Origin: an uncultured Bacteroidales bacterium
Lineage (GTDB): Bacteria; Bacteroidota; Bacteroidia; Bacteroidales; FEN-979
Reading direction: 5' to 3'
Length of the DNA: 39,169 nt
NCBI GenBank assembly: GCA_903845055.1
Contig: CAIMWF010000119.1
Coordinates: 1-39,169, forward strand
Positions 25,373 to 33,631 of this stretch are shown piece after piece. The notes under the pieces are model-generated. The model was given only the letters and a program-made list of their open reading frames with translations, was not told where the DNA came from and searched no databases. Both the position numbers and the translations under genes were made by a program. Numbering within the stretch: the first letter of the stretch is position 1; the number at the start of each line of letters is the position of its first letter.

Positions 25373-25467
25373 TTAACCACAAAGCCTCACCATGGACACG
25401 GAGAAGTCGCACAAAGATTTTCCGGATACCGCCTCTGCGCATTTGTTTAAATTGACGACCTTGCGGT
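25373..25467. repeat. Degenerate dispersed repeat-like sequence
   Basis: TTAACCACAAAG, then CACGGAGAAG, then CACAAAGA and CCTCTGCGCATTTGTTTAAA resemble, in decayed form, the CACAGAGG/TTTGTGGTTAA-type dispersed repeats seen between genes of many Bacteroidota. Its ends are only roughly inverted copies. Recognition is by eye. Confidence 0.3.
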
Positions 25468-25628
25468 TGTCCTTTTCCTGAAATGGAAAATGAGGGCGGG
25501 AAAACCCGGCGTAAAAGCCTGGTTTAATGCACGCAGGGTTAAACGGCTACCCCAAATTTCCCTTACAGAACCATGATTTTCAGAATTGCAGGGTAGTGCC
25601 GGCGGTGTTCAACCTGGTCAATTTTCGT

Positions 25629-25636
25629 TATCTTTG
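25629..25636 (+). promoter_or_regulatory. Candidate -7 box of the T9SS amylase gene
   Basis: TATCTTTG matches TAnnTTTG and lies 20 bases before the ATG at 25656, a normal short leader. No good -33 box is seen. Confidence 0.5.
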
Positions 25637-25655
25637 TAAGCCAAACCCCTAACTC

Positions 25656-28517
25656 ATGAAATTGTTAATCAATGTATTTGCCCTCCTGCTGTGCAGCCTG
25701 GCTTCATTGTCGGGCAATGCCCAGGTGTTGTCGACCACTCCTCTCTTCCCGATCGACGCCGACTCGGTCACCATCATCTTTGATGCAGCCCAGGGCGATG
25801 CCGGCCTGAAGAATGTCGCCCCTCCCATCTATGCGCATACCGGTGTGATCACCAACCTGAGCAACAACGGGTCGGACTGGAAATACACCATTGCCCCCTG
25901 GGGGGTGAACCTTCCCAAGGCGCTGATGACGCCGCTGGGGAACAACAAATACAAACTCGTCATGACGCCTTCGATCCGTAGTTTTTATGGTGTGCCGGCG
26001 GCCGAGCAGATCCTGAAGATGGCCTTCGTTTTCCGCAATGCCGATGGAAGCAAAACAGGCCGCGATACCGGGGGAGGCGACATTTTTGCCGATGTGTATA
26101 CGAGTGCCATGAGCGTGAACATCGTACTTCCCGCAAATAAACTGCTTTTTGTAAAACAACACGATACCATCCCGGTCTCTGCAATCAGTCCTACCGCCAC
26201 CACCATGAAACTTTTCCTTGACGGGGTCCTGGAGAAAACCCGGCCGGGAAATTCAATAACCGACACCCTCATAGCGGATAATCTAGGGCAATCGTGGCAC
26301 ACCCGCTGGATCCGCATCGAAGGGCTCAACACCACGGGCTCGGCGGCTGATTCATTTTCCTACACCGTTATTCCTGCAGCGCACGTGGCCCCCCTCCCGG
26401 CAGGCATGATTGACGGGATAAACTATATTGATTCAACAAAGGCGCTGCTTTGTCTTTATGCTCCCTACAAAAAAAATGTATTTGTCATCGGCGACTTCAA
26501 CAACTGGAAAATCGACTCCGCCTATTATCTGAACATAACCCCCGACGGGAATCGTTACTGGCTGCAGATCAACAACCTGGTTCCCAAACAGGAATACATA
26601 TTCCAGTACCTTGTTGACGGGAACCTCCGCATCGGCGATCCCTTTGCCGACAAGGTCAGCGATCCCGACGACCAGTACATCGCGGCTGAAACCTATCCCG
26701 GGTTAAAACCCTACCCGGACGGTAAAACCAGCGGTATCGCCACCTACCTGCAAACCGGCCAGACCCCCTACCCGTGGAGCCAGTCCTCCTTTACCGCTCC
26801 CAATGTCACCGACCTGGTGATATATGAACTGCTGATCCGTGATTTTACGGCCAAACATGACTATCCCTCGCTGATCGACACGCTGGATTATCTGAAAAAC
26901 CTGGGGATCAACGCCATCGAACTGATGCCGGTCATGGAGTTTGAAGGGAATATCAGTTGGGGCTATAACCCGAATTATTCCTTTGCGCCCGACAAATACT
27001 ATGGTACAAAAAACGGGTTGAAACAATTTGTTGAAGCTGCTCATTCCAAAGGAATTGCCGTGATTTTAGACATTGTATGCAACCACCATTTCGGCAGTTC
27101 CCCGCTCGTACGTCTTTACTGGGATGCAGCTGCTTCACGCCCCGCAGCAAACAGCCCATGGTTTAATCCCATCCCCCGGCATCCCTATAATGTCGGATAT
27201 GATTTCAACCACGAAAGCCCATTCACCAGGTTCTACATGGAACGGCTGATCCGGTACTGGCTAACGGAGTATCATGTCGACGGGTACCGGTTCGACATGT
27301 CGAAGGGTTTTACGCAAACCAATTCCTATCCCGACAATGTCTCCCTGTGGGGCCAGTATGATGCCAGCCGGATTTCGATCCTGGAAAATTACACCAATGT
27401 GATTCATTCGGTTAACCCGAGTGGTTATGCCATCCTGGAACATTTTGCCGACAATACCGAAGAGACCGTCCTGGCAGCCAACAACATGCTGCTCTGGGGT
27501 AACATGAATGGAAAATACAATGAAGCGACCATGGGATGGAACGATAATTCCAACTCCGACCTCTCCTGGATTTCTTACAAGCAGCGGGGATGGCAGCAAC
27601 CCGGCGTGGTCGGTTACATGGAAAGCCATGATGAGGAACGGTTGTCGTACAAAAACATCGTTTACGGCAACAGTTCCGGGCCCTGGTACAACATAAAGGA
27701 TACCTCAACCTCACTGAAAAGGATCGAACTGGCCGCCACCTTTTTTTATACCATCCCGGGACCGAAAATGATCTGGCAGTTCGGCGAACTTGGTTACGAC
27801 TATTCCATCAACTACCCGTCGGGCACCTCCGGGTCAAGGCTCGATCCGAAACCCATCCGCTGGGATTACCTCACCGACTGGCGCAGGCGGTACACCAAAA
27901 ATATCTTTTCCGTCCTGATCGGGTTGAAAAAATCACAGCCGGTTTTCTCTACGGCCAATTACACCACCGACCTGACCACCGCGATCAAGCGCATCTGGCT
28001 GCGCCATTCCTCCATGGATGCCACCATCCTCGGGAATTTTGATGTGATCGCCCGGAGCGTCGTTCCCGGCTTCACCAGGAGGGGCATGTGGTACGAACTT
28101 TATACCGGCGACTCGCTGAATGTCACCGATACAACGGCAGTTCTTGCCTTCAAAGCAGGCGAATACAGGCTTTACACCACGGTAAAATTGCAGAAGCCAT
28201 ATTTTACCGGGATTTCCGACGGGCAGCTCCCGGGAATCCTTGAACCGGGCCATGTGATGGCCTATCCGAATCCCTCTCCCGGCCGTTTCACGGTGGTGTT
28301 CAACCTCCCTTCAGCGATGGTGAAACTGTCCCTTTCGGTATACGACGTTCATGGAAAACTGGCAGGGACATGGGCTTTGCATCATCTCAGCCAGGGGCTC
28401 AACCAGTTCCCGGTCGACCTGGGAGCCACCGGCGGAATTTTCGGCGGAGAGGGTCTCTACACGATCAGGATCGCCGGTGATAACTACCTCGAAACAGGCA
28501 AGGTCATCCTGAAGTGA
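25656..28517 (+). CDS. Multidomain T9SS-exported alpha-amylase (GH13 with CBM48-like module)
   Basis: This 953-residue secreted enzyme is the probable extracellular amylase or pullulanase of the locus. In order it has a signal peptide (1-22, ending GNAQ), an N-terminal beta domain resembling DUF4961 (about 30-135; SVTIIFDAAQGDAGLKN), a second beta domain (155-250), a CBM48-like module (about 255-345; FVIGDFNNWKID, DPFADKVSDPDDQYI), the GH13 barrel (about 385-770) and a T9SS type A sorting domain (about 865-953; AYPNPSPGRFTVVF, VYDVHGKLAG). Catalytic motifs are DIVCNHH, GYRFDMSKG (Asp547), ILEHF (Glu595) and ESHDEER (Asp659). The catalytic part resembles branching-enzyme/pullulanase-like GH13 members, so alpha-1,6 specificity is possible. 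It is divergent from susC and ends 4 bases from a convergent gene. Confidence 0.92.
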   Translation: MKLLINVFALLLCSLASLSGNAQVLSTTPLFPIDADSVTIIFDAAQGDAGLKNVAPPIYAHTGVITNLSNNGSDWKYTIAPWGVNLPKALMTPLGNNKYKLVMTPSIRSFYGVPAAEQILKMAFVFRNADGSKTGRDTGGGDIFADVYTSAMSVNIVLPANKLLFVKQHDTIPVSAISPTATTMKLFLDGVLEKTRPGNSITDTLIADNLGQSWHTRWIRIEGLNTTGSAADSFSYTVIPAAHVAPLPAGMIDGINYIDSTKALLCLYAPYKKNVFVIGDFNNWKIDSAYYLNITPDGNRYWLQINNLVPKQEYIFQYLVDGNLRIGDPFADKVSDPDDQYIAAETYPGLKPYPDGKTSGIATYLQTGQTPYPWSQSSFTAPNVTDLVIYELLIRDFTAKHDYPSLIDTLDYLKNLGINAIELMPVMEFEGNISWGYNPNYSFAPDKYYGTKNGLKQFVEAAHSKGIAVILDIVCNHHFGSSPLVRLYWDAAASRPAANSPWFNPIPRHPYNVGYDFNHESPFTRFYMERLIRYWLTEYHVDGYRFDMSKGFTQTNSYPDNVSLWGQYDASRISILENYTNVIHSVNPSGYAILEHFADNTEETVLAANNMLLWGNMNGKYNEATMGWNDNSNSDLSWISYKQRGWQQPGVVGYMESHDEERLSYKNIVYGNSSGPWYNIKDTSTSLKRIELAATFFYTIPGPKMIWQFGELGYDYSINYPSGTSGSRLDPKPIRWDYLTDWRRRYTKNIFSVLIGLKKSQPVFSTANYTTDLTTAIKRIWLRHSSMDATILGNFDVIARSVVPGFTRRGMWYELYTGDSLNVTDTTAVLAFKAGEYRLYTTVKLQKPYFTGISDGQLPGILEPGHVMAYPNPSPGRFTVVFNLPSAMVKLSLSVYDVHGKLAGTWALHHLSQGLNQFPVDLGATGGIFGGEGLYTIRIAGDNYLETGKVILK

Positions 28518-28521
28518 CGGG

Positions 28522-31218
28522 TTACTTTTTTCCCTGCGTCTTCAGCAGGCGGGACCGTTCAGCGGCATAGGCCGCCCGGAACGCGTCGAACCAGTCGCCC
28601 GGCACAGCATACTGCTGAAGAACCCGGGAGGTCTCTTCGTTCGGGAAGCAGGCAAGCGCCATGTCGGCACGGGCAAGTTCCTTCCCCACCTTCTCTTGCA
28701 ATTCCCTTACCTCCCCGGCTGCCATCTGCTGGTCGTTCACAAGTTTTAAATATCCCAGCGCCTCCTGCGGCAAACCGGCCCCGAGGCTGTTGCGTGCAGC
28801 CGCCACGGCCAGGTAGGGATTGTGATGGGCAGCAATGCCCGAATATACGGTTGCGGTTTCGAGACCGAAGCGCTGGAGCCCGGCCTTCCAGTATAGCAAT
28901 TCATTGTTTTTCATCCGTGAAACGGCCCCGGCATAATCGCCCGCCGTCACCAGGGTGTTGGCATCCATTTCGTTTTCCTGGTAAGCGGCCGGGACCTCGT
29001 ACCTTTGAAGGCTGTCGAGCAGCGGGGCCAGGCTGATGCGGCAGGCGGTGTCGGATTTTGCATGGCCGAGCGCCACACGGTAACACCGCACGGCATGGAC
29101 GAAATTTTTATGCGCGGCGCTGCGGTCGCCGCGGATCAGCCACAATCCGACGGAGTCGGACAGGTTCCGGCATTGCTGTTCGTGGAATTTATCCCTGTAG
29201 GTTTCCATTGCCAGGATGAAATCAGGCTCGTTCAGCAGTCCGAACTGGAAGCCCGCAGCCCTGGTGTTCTGCAGGGCGATTGCAGCCGAATCGAACTGGT
29301 TGTTCCATATCTTTTTTCGGGCCGCGCTGAGCTGGATGACCAGGAAATTCTTCATGGCCTGCCTGTACAGCGAATCAAATTGGCCCGACGGATCGAATCC
29401 CGACGAGGCGGCAAGATCCCGTGCCTCCCTGAAACGGTTCACCGCAAGGGTAAACTGGCGCCTGTCAAGTGCAGCCGCCCCCTGTGCAGCCAATTGTTCA
29501 TATTTTATCCGGGCCATGGCAGGCGCCAGGGAATCAAGCCTGGTATCGACGGGTTCGCGCACCGTACCCTGCTGCCTGAACATCCTGGCCTGTTCAAAAT
29601 AATAGAGCGCCGTATCGGGCGACCGGTGTTTCAGGGCATCCTCGGAAATCATGGCCGTAATGAGCCCCATGCCCATCCTGGCAGCCTGTTTCTTTTCCCC
29701 GAGTTGCCTGCTTACCAGCGCCAGGTCGTGCGGGGGGTAATTCAGTTCGAACGACTGGTAGCAATCAAGCGCTTCACTGTATTTTTTATCTGCCAGGAGC
29801 GCGTCACAATCGGCATTCCTCATGAAAAACAGCTGGCTGAAAACAGCCCGGTAAGCGGAATCCGACCGGATATACCCGGCATGCGCGGCGATGTATTGAC
29901 CGGCTTTTTCCAGGTAGCCGCCGGCCATTTTGAATTTATGGCTTGCGATGCAGGTGGAGGCGATGCCGACATACGCGTTGCAGATCCCTTCGGCAGCCCT
30001 GGCCAGCAGGGGCTCGTCCCCGGAAGTTTTGCCGGGGGCAGCCGAAGCCATAAAGCGACGGTCGGTCTCCATCATCGCAAAGGCCTCTGCAAAATGGTCC
30101 CCGCCGATCAGCAACGCGGCAGCGCGGCGGCAGGATGTATACAACTGCAAAGCCATGAAATTTTTAAGGGTGTCACTCCGTGCACCGGGATACATCCGTT
30201 CCAACAACATTCCGGCAACATCTTCGCCGTCGGGAAAGACCGACGTTTCAAAAAGCCGGGCAAGGCAATCACCGTAAACCTGCCCCTGTTGCTGGTCCAT
30301 CAGGAAGGAGCGCCTTACATACGATGAAATCCTCGATGTATAAAAGGAAGCGAGCCGGCCAGCATCGTAATCCCAGGGAATGGTCTTTATTCTATGGAGC
30401 TCATCCAGGTAATTGTATATCAAGCTGCGCGAATATTTATACAATGCCCTGAATTTCCCCATGAGTCCCGAAGGGTCAAAGCCGTCAGCCAGCAGCCTCC
30501 CCTGGATATCCCGGTTACCGATACAACCAAGCACCCGGACGACCTCTTCGACCTTTAAATAATTGACAGGCAGCAGGGTGCTGTCGGTCAGCGCGATCGC
30601 CTCTGAAAATTGCTTCAGCGAATCCAGGATTGCCACCGAGGCATAATAATCATGCACCAGGTTGATGTGCTGGTAAAATGCCGCGAGGGATGCCGAATCG
30701 TAAAAAAGTTCAACCTCCCTGACCAGGAGGGTATCGGTCAAAGGGTCGTAGGAGGCAACCGGGCGGTTTGCGAGGATGGTGTCGTTCGCCGGGATGGGCA
30801 GCCCCTGCAGCGACTCCTCCACGAATCCCGAGGTGTCGGCCCGGTTCGCCCATCTGAGTTTCATGCTGATGCGTGACGGAAAAAGCACCGGTGCGATCGG
30901 GAAACGGCGGAAAAGGGTGTCGCCGCCGACCGCGCGGTTTTTCATGGAAACAACAAGGGTTGAGCGGTTTCCCGATTTTTCCACCTGCAGCCCGAGGTCG
31001 CAGGAGACGCTGATGCACACCAGCCAGGGCTCACGGAGAACATCCTTTGCAATCTCCCTGAGAATCGAATTTCCGTACCCGTAATGATTCCCGGCAGCAG
31101 GCCGGTAAGGGATCCTGTAGCTTACCTTCCGAACCAGGGAGGCATTTCCCTGCCGGGCGGTCACCATGACGGGGAATAATAAAAACGATATCAGCAGGAG
31201 CCTGGAAAGAGCTTTCAT
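28522..31218 (-). CDS. Large secreted alpha-helical repeat protein, function unknown
   Basis: This 898-residue protein has a signal peptide (1-21, ending PVMVTA) and no lipobox. Residues 25-200 look beta-rich (CISVSCDLGLQVEKS, LVVSMKNRAVGGDTLF). From about 200 to the end it is almost wholly helical, with TPR/alpha-solenoid-like units: KKYSEALDCYQSFELNYPP, RRQFTLAVNRFREARDLAA and FVHAVRCYRVALGHA. No enzyme motif was found. A periplasmic or surface scaffold role is plausible but is inference. It converges on the T9SS amylase with only 4 bases between stops, and is divergent from the TPR gene at 31392. The family was not recognised. Confidence 0.8.
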   Translation of the reverse strand: MKALSRLLLISFLLFPVMVTARQGNASLVRKVSYRIPYRPAAGNHYGYGNSILREIAKDVLREPWLVCISVSCDLGLQVEKSGNRSTLVVSMKNRAVGGDTLFRRFPIAPVLFPSRISMKLRWANRADTSGFVEESLQGLPIPANDTILANRPVASYDPLTDTLLVREVELFYDSASLAAFYQHINLVHDYYASVAILDSLKQFSEAIALTDSTLLPVNYLKVEEVVRVLGCIGNRDIQGRLLADGFDPSGLMGKFRALYKYSRSLIYNYLDELHRIKTIPWDYDAGRLASFYTSRISSYVRRSFLMDQQQGQVYGDCLARLFETSVFPDGEDVAGMLLERMYPGARSDTLKNFMALQLYTSCRRAAALLIGGDHFAEAFAMMETDRRFMASAAPGKTSGDEPLLARAAEGICNAYVGIASTCIASHKFKMAGGYLEKAGQYIAAHAGYIRSDSAYRAVFSQLFFMRNADCDALLADKKYSEALDCYQSFELNYPPHDLALVSRQLGEKKQAARMGMGLITAMISEDALKHRSPDTALYYFEQARMFRQQGTVREPVDTRLDSLAPAMARIKYEQLAAQGAAALDRRQFTLAVNRFREARDLAASSGFDPSGQFDSLYRQAMKNFLVIQLSAARKKIWNNQFDSAAIALQNTRAAGFQFGLLNEPDFILAMETYRDKFHEQQCRNLSDSVGLWLIRGDRSAAHKNFVHAVRCYRVALGHAKSDTACRISLAPLLDSLQRYEVPAAYQENEMDANTLVTAGDYAGAVSRMKNNELLYWKAGLQRFGLETATVYSGIAAHHNPYLAVAAARNSLGAGLPQEALGYLKLVNDQQMAAGEVRELQEKVGKELARADMALACFPNEETSRVLQQYAVPGDWFDAFRAAYAAERSRLLKTQGKK

Positions 31219-31237
31219 GATGCGGGAACAGGGATGG

Positions 31238-31245
31238 CAAAATTA
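31238..31245 (-). promoter_or_regulatory. Candidate -7 box of the helical repeat protein gene
   Basis: On the minus strand TAATTTTG matches TAnnTTTG, 20 bases before the ATG at 31218. A -33 element at the right distance is not evident. Confidence 0.4.
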
Positions 31246-31361
31246 GGGAATTCCGGCCTTGCGGTGACGTTAATCTGCCAAATTGCGGAGAGACCAGCAC
31301 CGGTTAACGTTATTCTTTATCATCTATTGAAAATTGCCGTGCAAAACCGGCCGGATTTTGG

Positions 31362-31369
31362 TAACTTTG
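31362..31369 (+). promoter_or_regulatory. Candidate -7 box of the TPR protein gene
   Basis: TAACTTTG matches TAnnTTTG, 23 bases before the ATG at 31392. A TTG at 31334-31336 lies 25 bases upstream of it, slightly farther than ideal. Confidence 0.5.
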
Positions 31370-31391
31370 TCTTTCACGACAACCGCATCCC

Positions 31392-33623
31392 ATGACCCGA
31401 AAAGAGACAGAGCAGCGTTTTTCCCATTTGGTTGAACTTGTCACCACAAACCGGCTGAAAAGCGCGCTGGATGAGCTCGAGCGACTCATCCTACTGACCA
31501 CCAAAGCTGACTTTTACTACCAGCATGAAACCCTTGCCGATAATTATAAAACGCTCCTCCGGTATGCTTTCGAAGGTTACCAGGATCCGCAGCAGAAGAT
31601 GATCCTCGACGGCCTGTGCAGTTCGATCCTCGGGATGGCCGATGAGATCAGGACCGTGCTCCTTTCGCGCGAGCTGCCGAACCTCACCATCAACCGGGCA
31701 GCGGTCCGGAATAAATTCGGCGACGATCCCCAGACCACCTGTTCAAGGATCGAGGAGATCTTTTTTCACAGGGAGCTGAACAAACTGATGGAAGAGACCG
31801 GCGCATCCAATGACGGCCAGGGTGGCGGGCAGCACATACCGGTCGAACAGATGGACCTGATCTTTAAACTGATCTGGCTGACGGACAAAATGACCGAAGA
31901 CCACCTGGTCCTCATCCGCAGGATCATCCGATCGGAACTGGTCGTCTGGCATGAGAAGTGCCTGGTGGTCAGCGCCCTTACCCTGAGCCTGCTGAACCAT
32001 TTTGACATGCACAAGGTGATCCTGCTCATCGAATTCGTCGGGGCGCGTGAATCCCAGGTTTACCAGCGTTCCCTGACCGGCCTGATCTTCGGGCTGCTGG
32101 TCTATGACAAACGGCTCTGCTTTTATCCCGAACTGGTTGAAAAAATAACCCATCTCAGCCAGGATGAATCGCTGTTTCCCGAGATCGAGCTGATCCTGCT
32201 GCAACTCCTGATGGCCCGCGAGACGGAGAAGATCACCCGTGAATTCGAGGAAGAGGTCTTGCCGGAAATGAAAAAGATGATGCCCAAGATCGAGGACAAA
32301 CTCCAGCTGGAGGACCCGGGCGACGACGAAGAGATGGAGGGCAAGAATCCCGACTGGAAGGAGATCATCGGCGAAGTGCCGGGACTTTTCGAGAAGATTG
32401 AGAAATTTTCAAAGATGCAGATGGAGGGGGGCGATGTTTTCATGAGTACCTTCCAACTGCTCAAACGGTTCGATTTCTTCAATTCGATGAGCAACTGGTT
32501 TGCCCCGTTCCACCGCGACCACCCCGAGATCGCCGGAAGTTTTTCCGACAACGAAGAACTCAACGGGCGCCTGCTCGAGAGTCTCGAAAATGCCTTCTAT
32601 ATCTGCAATTCCGACAAGTACTCCTTTGCCATCAATTTCAGGTCGATCCCCGAACAGCAGCGAAGCATGATCGTTGCAAATTTCGAGGCTGAGTTTGCGC
32701 AGATGAAGGAGATGGCCTCCGAGGAGCAGATCCTTGACCAGTCGCTGGCCAGCAATGCCATTTATATCCAGTATATCCAGGACCTGTACCGGTTTTACAA
32801 GATTTTTCCATCCAGGTCGGAATTCGAGGATATTTTCAAACGGAAAGTCCGGCTTAACAAACTCTCCTTTTACAAGTCGTATTTTGAACGCAACGGCTTC
32901 ACCGAAAAACTCGCCTCCTTTTATTTCGACAAGGATCACTATTATGATGCGATCGAGGTTTACGAGGACATCATGGAACGCAATGGCCCCCGGCGGGAAT
33001 ATTTCGAAAAGATAGGTTATTGCTACCAGAAGACCAGCCGTTTTAAGAAAGCGGTGGAATATTACCGGAAAGCAGAACTGTTCGACGGCGACCGCATGTG
33101 GGTTCTCCGGAAGCTGGCATGGTGCTACCTGAAGCTGAAGGATTACGGGCAGGCGCTTGTTTACCTGAAGGATGCCGCCGCCCTGCTTCCCGACGATATG
33201 TCCATCCAGATGCAGGTGGGGCAATGCTACCTGAACCTTAAAAATTACGACGAGGCATTGCACCAGTATTCAAAGATGCGGTTTTTCGCCCCCGACAACC
33301 TGAAGGTGCTGCGCCCCATCGCCTACTGCCAATTTATCCTCGGGAAACCTGAAACGGCCCTGGAGGTTTACGCCCACATCTTCGGCCTCTCGTCCGATCC
33401 ATCGGCTTTCGACCTGATGAATGCGGCAAATGTGCGGCTCTGCCTCGGCCAGCGCAAAGAGGCCATCGCCCTTTACCGGCAATGCCTGCTCCTGCCCGAT
33501 CCCGGGCGGCAGGCACTCATGGAAGCTTTTGATGAAGACGCGCCCTTCCTGGTGAAGAACGGGATCGAGCCGGCAGAGATACCGCTCGTCCGCGATTACC
33601 TGCTGTTCCAGGGTGAAAACTGA
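31392..33623 (+). CDS. Cytoplasmic tetratricopeptide repeat protein, function unknown
   Basis: This 743-residue protein lacks a signal peptide or TM segment. Residues 1-500 are helical and not assignable, and include an acidic Lys/Glu-rich linker (about 285-320). Residues about 505-705 contain about five TPR units: SFYFDKDHYYDAIEVYEDI, GYCYQKTSRFKKAVEYYRKA, AWCYLKLKDYGQALVYLKDA, GQCYLNLKNYDEALHQYSKM and a last one with GKPETALEVYAHI. TPRs mediate protein-protein contacts; the partner is unknown. Similar large TPR proteins are common in Bacteroidales. It has its own promoter box and ends 8 bases from the convergent radical SAM gene. Confidence 0.85.
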   Translation: MTRKETEQRFSHLVELVTTNRLKSALDELERLILLTTKADFYYQHETLADNYKTLLRYAFEGYQDPQQKMILDGLCSSILGMADEIRTVLLSRELPNLTINRAAVRNKFGDDPQTTCSRIEEIFFHRELNKLMEETGASNDGQGGGQHIPVEQMDLIFKLIWLTDKMTEDHLVLIRRIIRSELVVWHEKCLVVSALTLSLLNHFDMHKVILLIEFVGARESQVYQRSLTGLIFGLLVYDKRLCFYPELVEKITHLSQDESLFPEIELILLQLLMARETEKITREFEEEVLPEMKKMMPKIEDKLQLEDPGDDEEMEGKNPDWKEIIGEVPGLFEKIEKFSKMQMEGGDVFMSTFQLLKRFDFFNSMSNWFAPFHRDHPEIAGSFSDNEELNGRLLESLENAFYICNSDKYSFAINFRSIPEQQRSMIVANFEAEFAQMKEMASEEQILDQSLASNAIYIQYIQDLYRFYKIFPSRSEFEDIFKRKVRLNKLSFYKSYFERNGFTEKLASFYFDKDHYYDAIEVYEDIMERNGPRREYFEKIGYCYQKTSRFKKAVEYYRKAELFDGDRMWVLRKLAWCYLKLKDYGQALVYLKDAAALLPDDMSIQMQVGQCYLNLKNYDEALHQYSKMRFFAPDNLKVLRPIAYCQFILGKPETALEVYAHIFGLSSDPSAFDLMNAANVRLCLGQRKEAIALYRQCLLLPDPGRQALMEAFDEDAPFLVKNGIEPAEIPLVRDYLLFQGEN

Positions 33624-33631
33624 TACCAGGG

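Larger units (their letters stand above)
25077..25655. other. Divergent intergenic region between susC and the T9SS amylase
   Basis: These 579 bases hold no plausible gene. The susC-proximal half is very A/T-rich and contains its promoter (25249-25282). The distal half is more mixed, contains a degraded repeat-like stretch (25373-25467) and a small TTTTCC/GGAAAA hairpin (25473-25490), and ends in the promoter box of the amylase. The unusual length makes it the likeliest place for the binding site of an unlinked regulator. Confidence 0.6.

Noticed and set aside
29005-30327. 440-codon open frame antisense to the helical-repeat gene
   Set aside because: No domain or promoter is visible; the minus-strand frame has a signal peptide, a promoter box and regular helical repeats over its full length.
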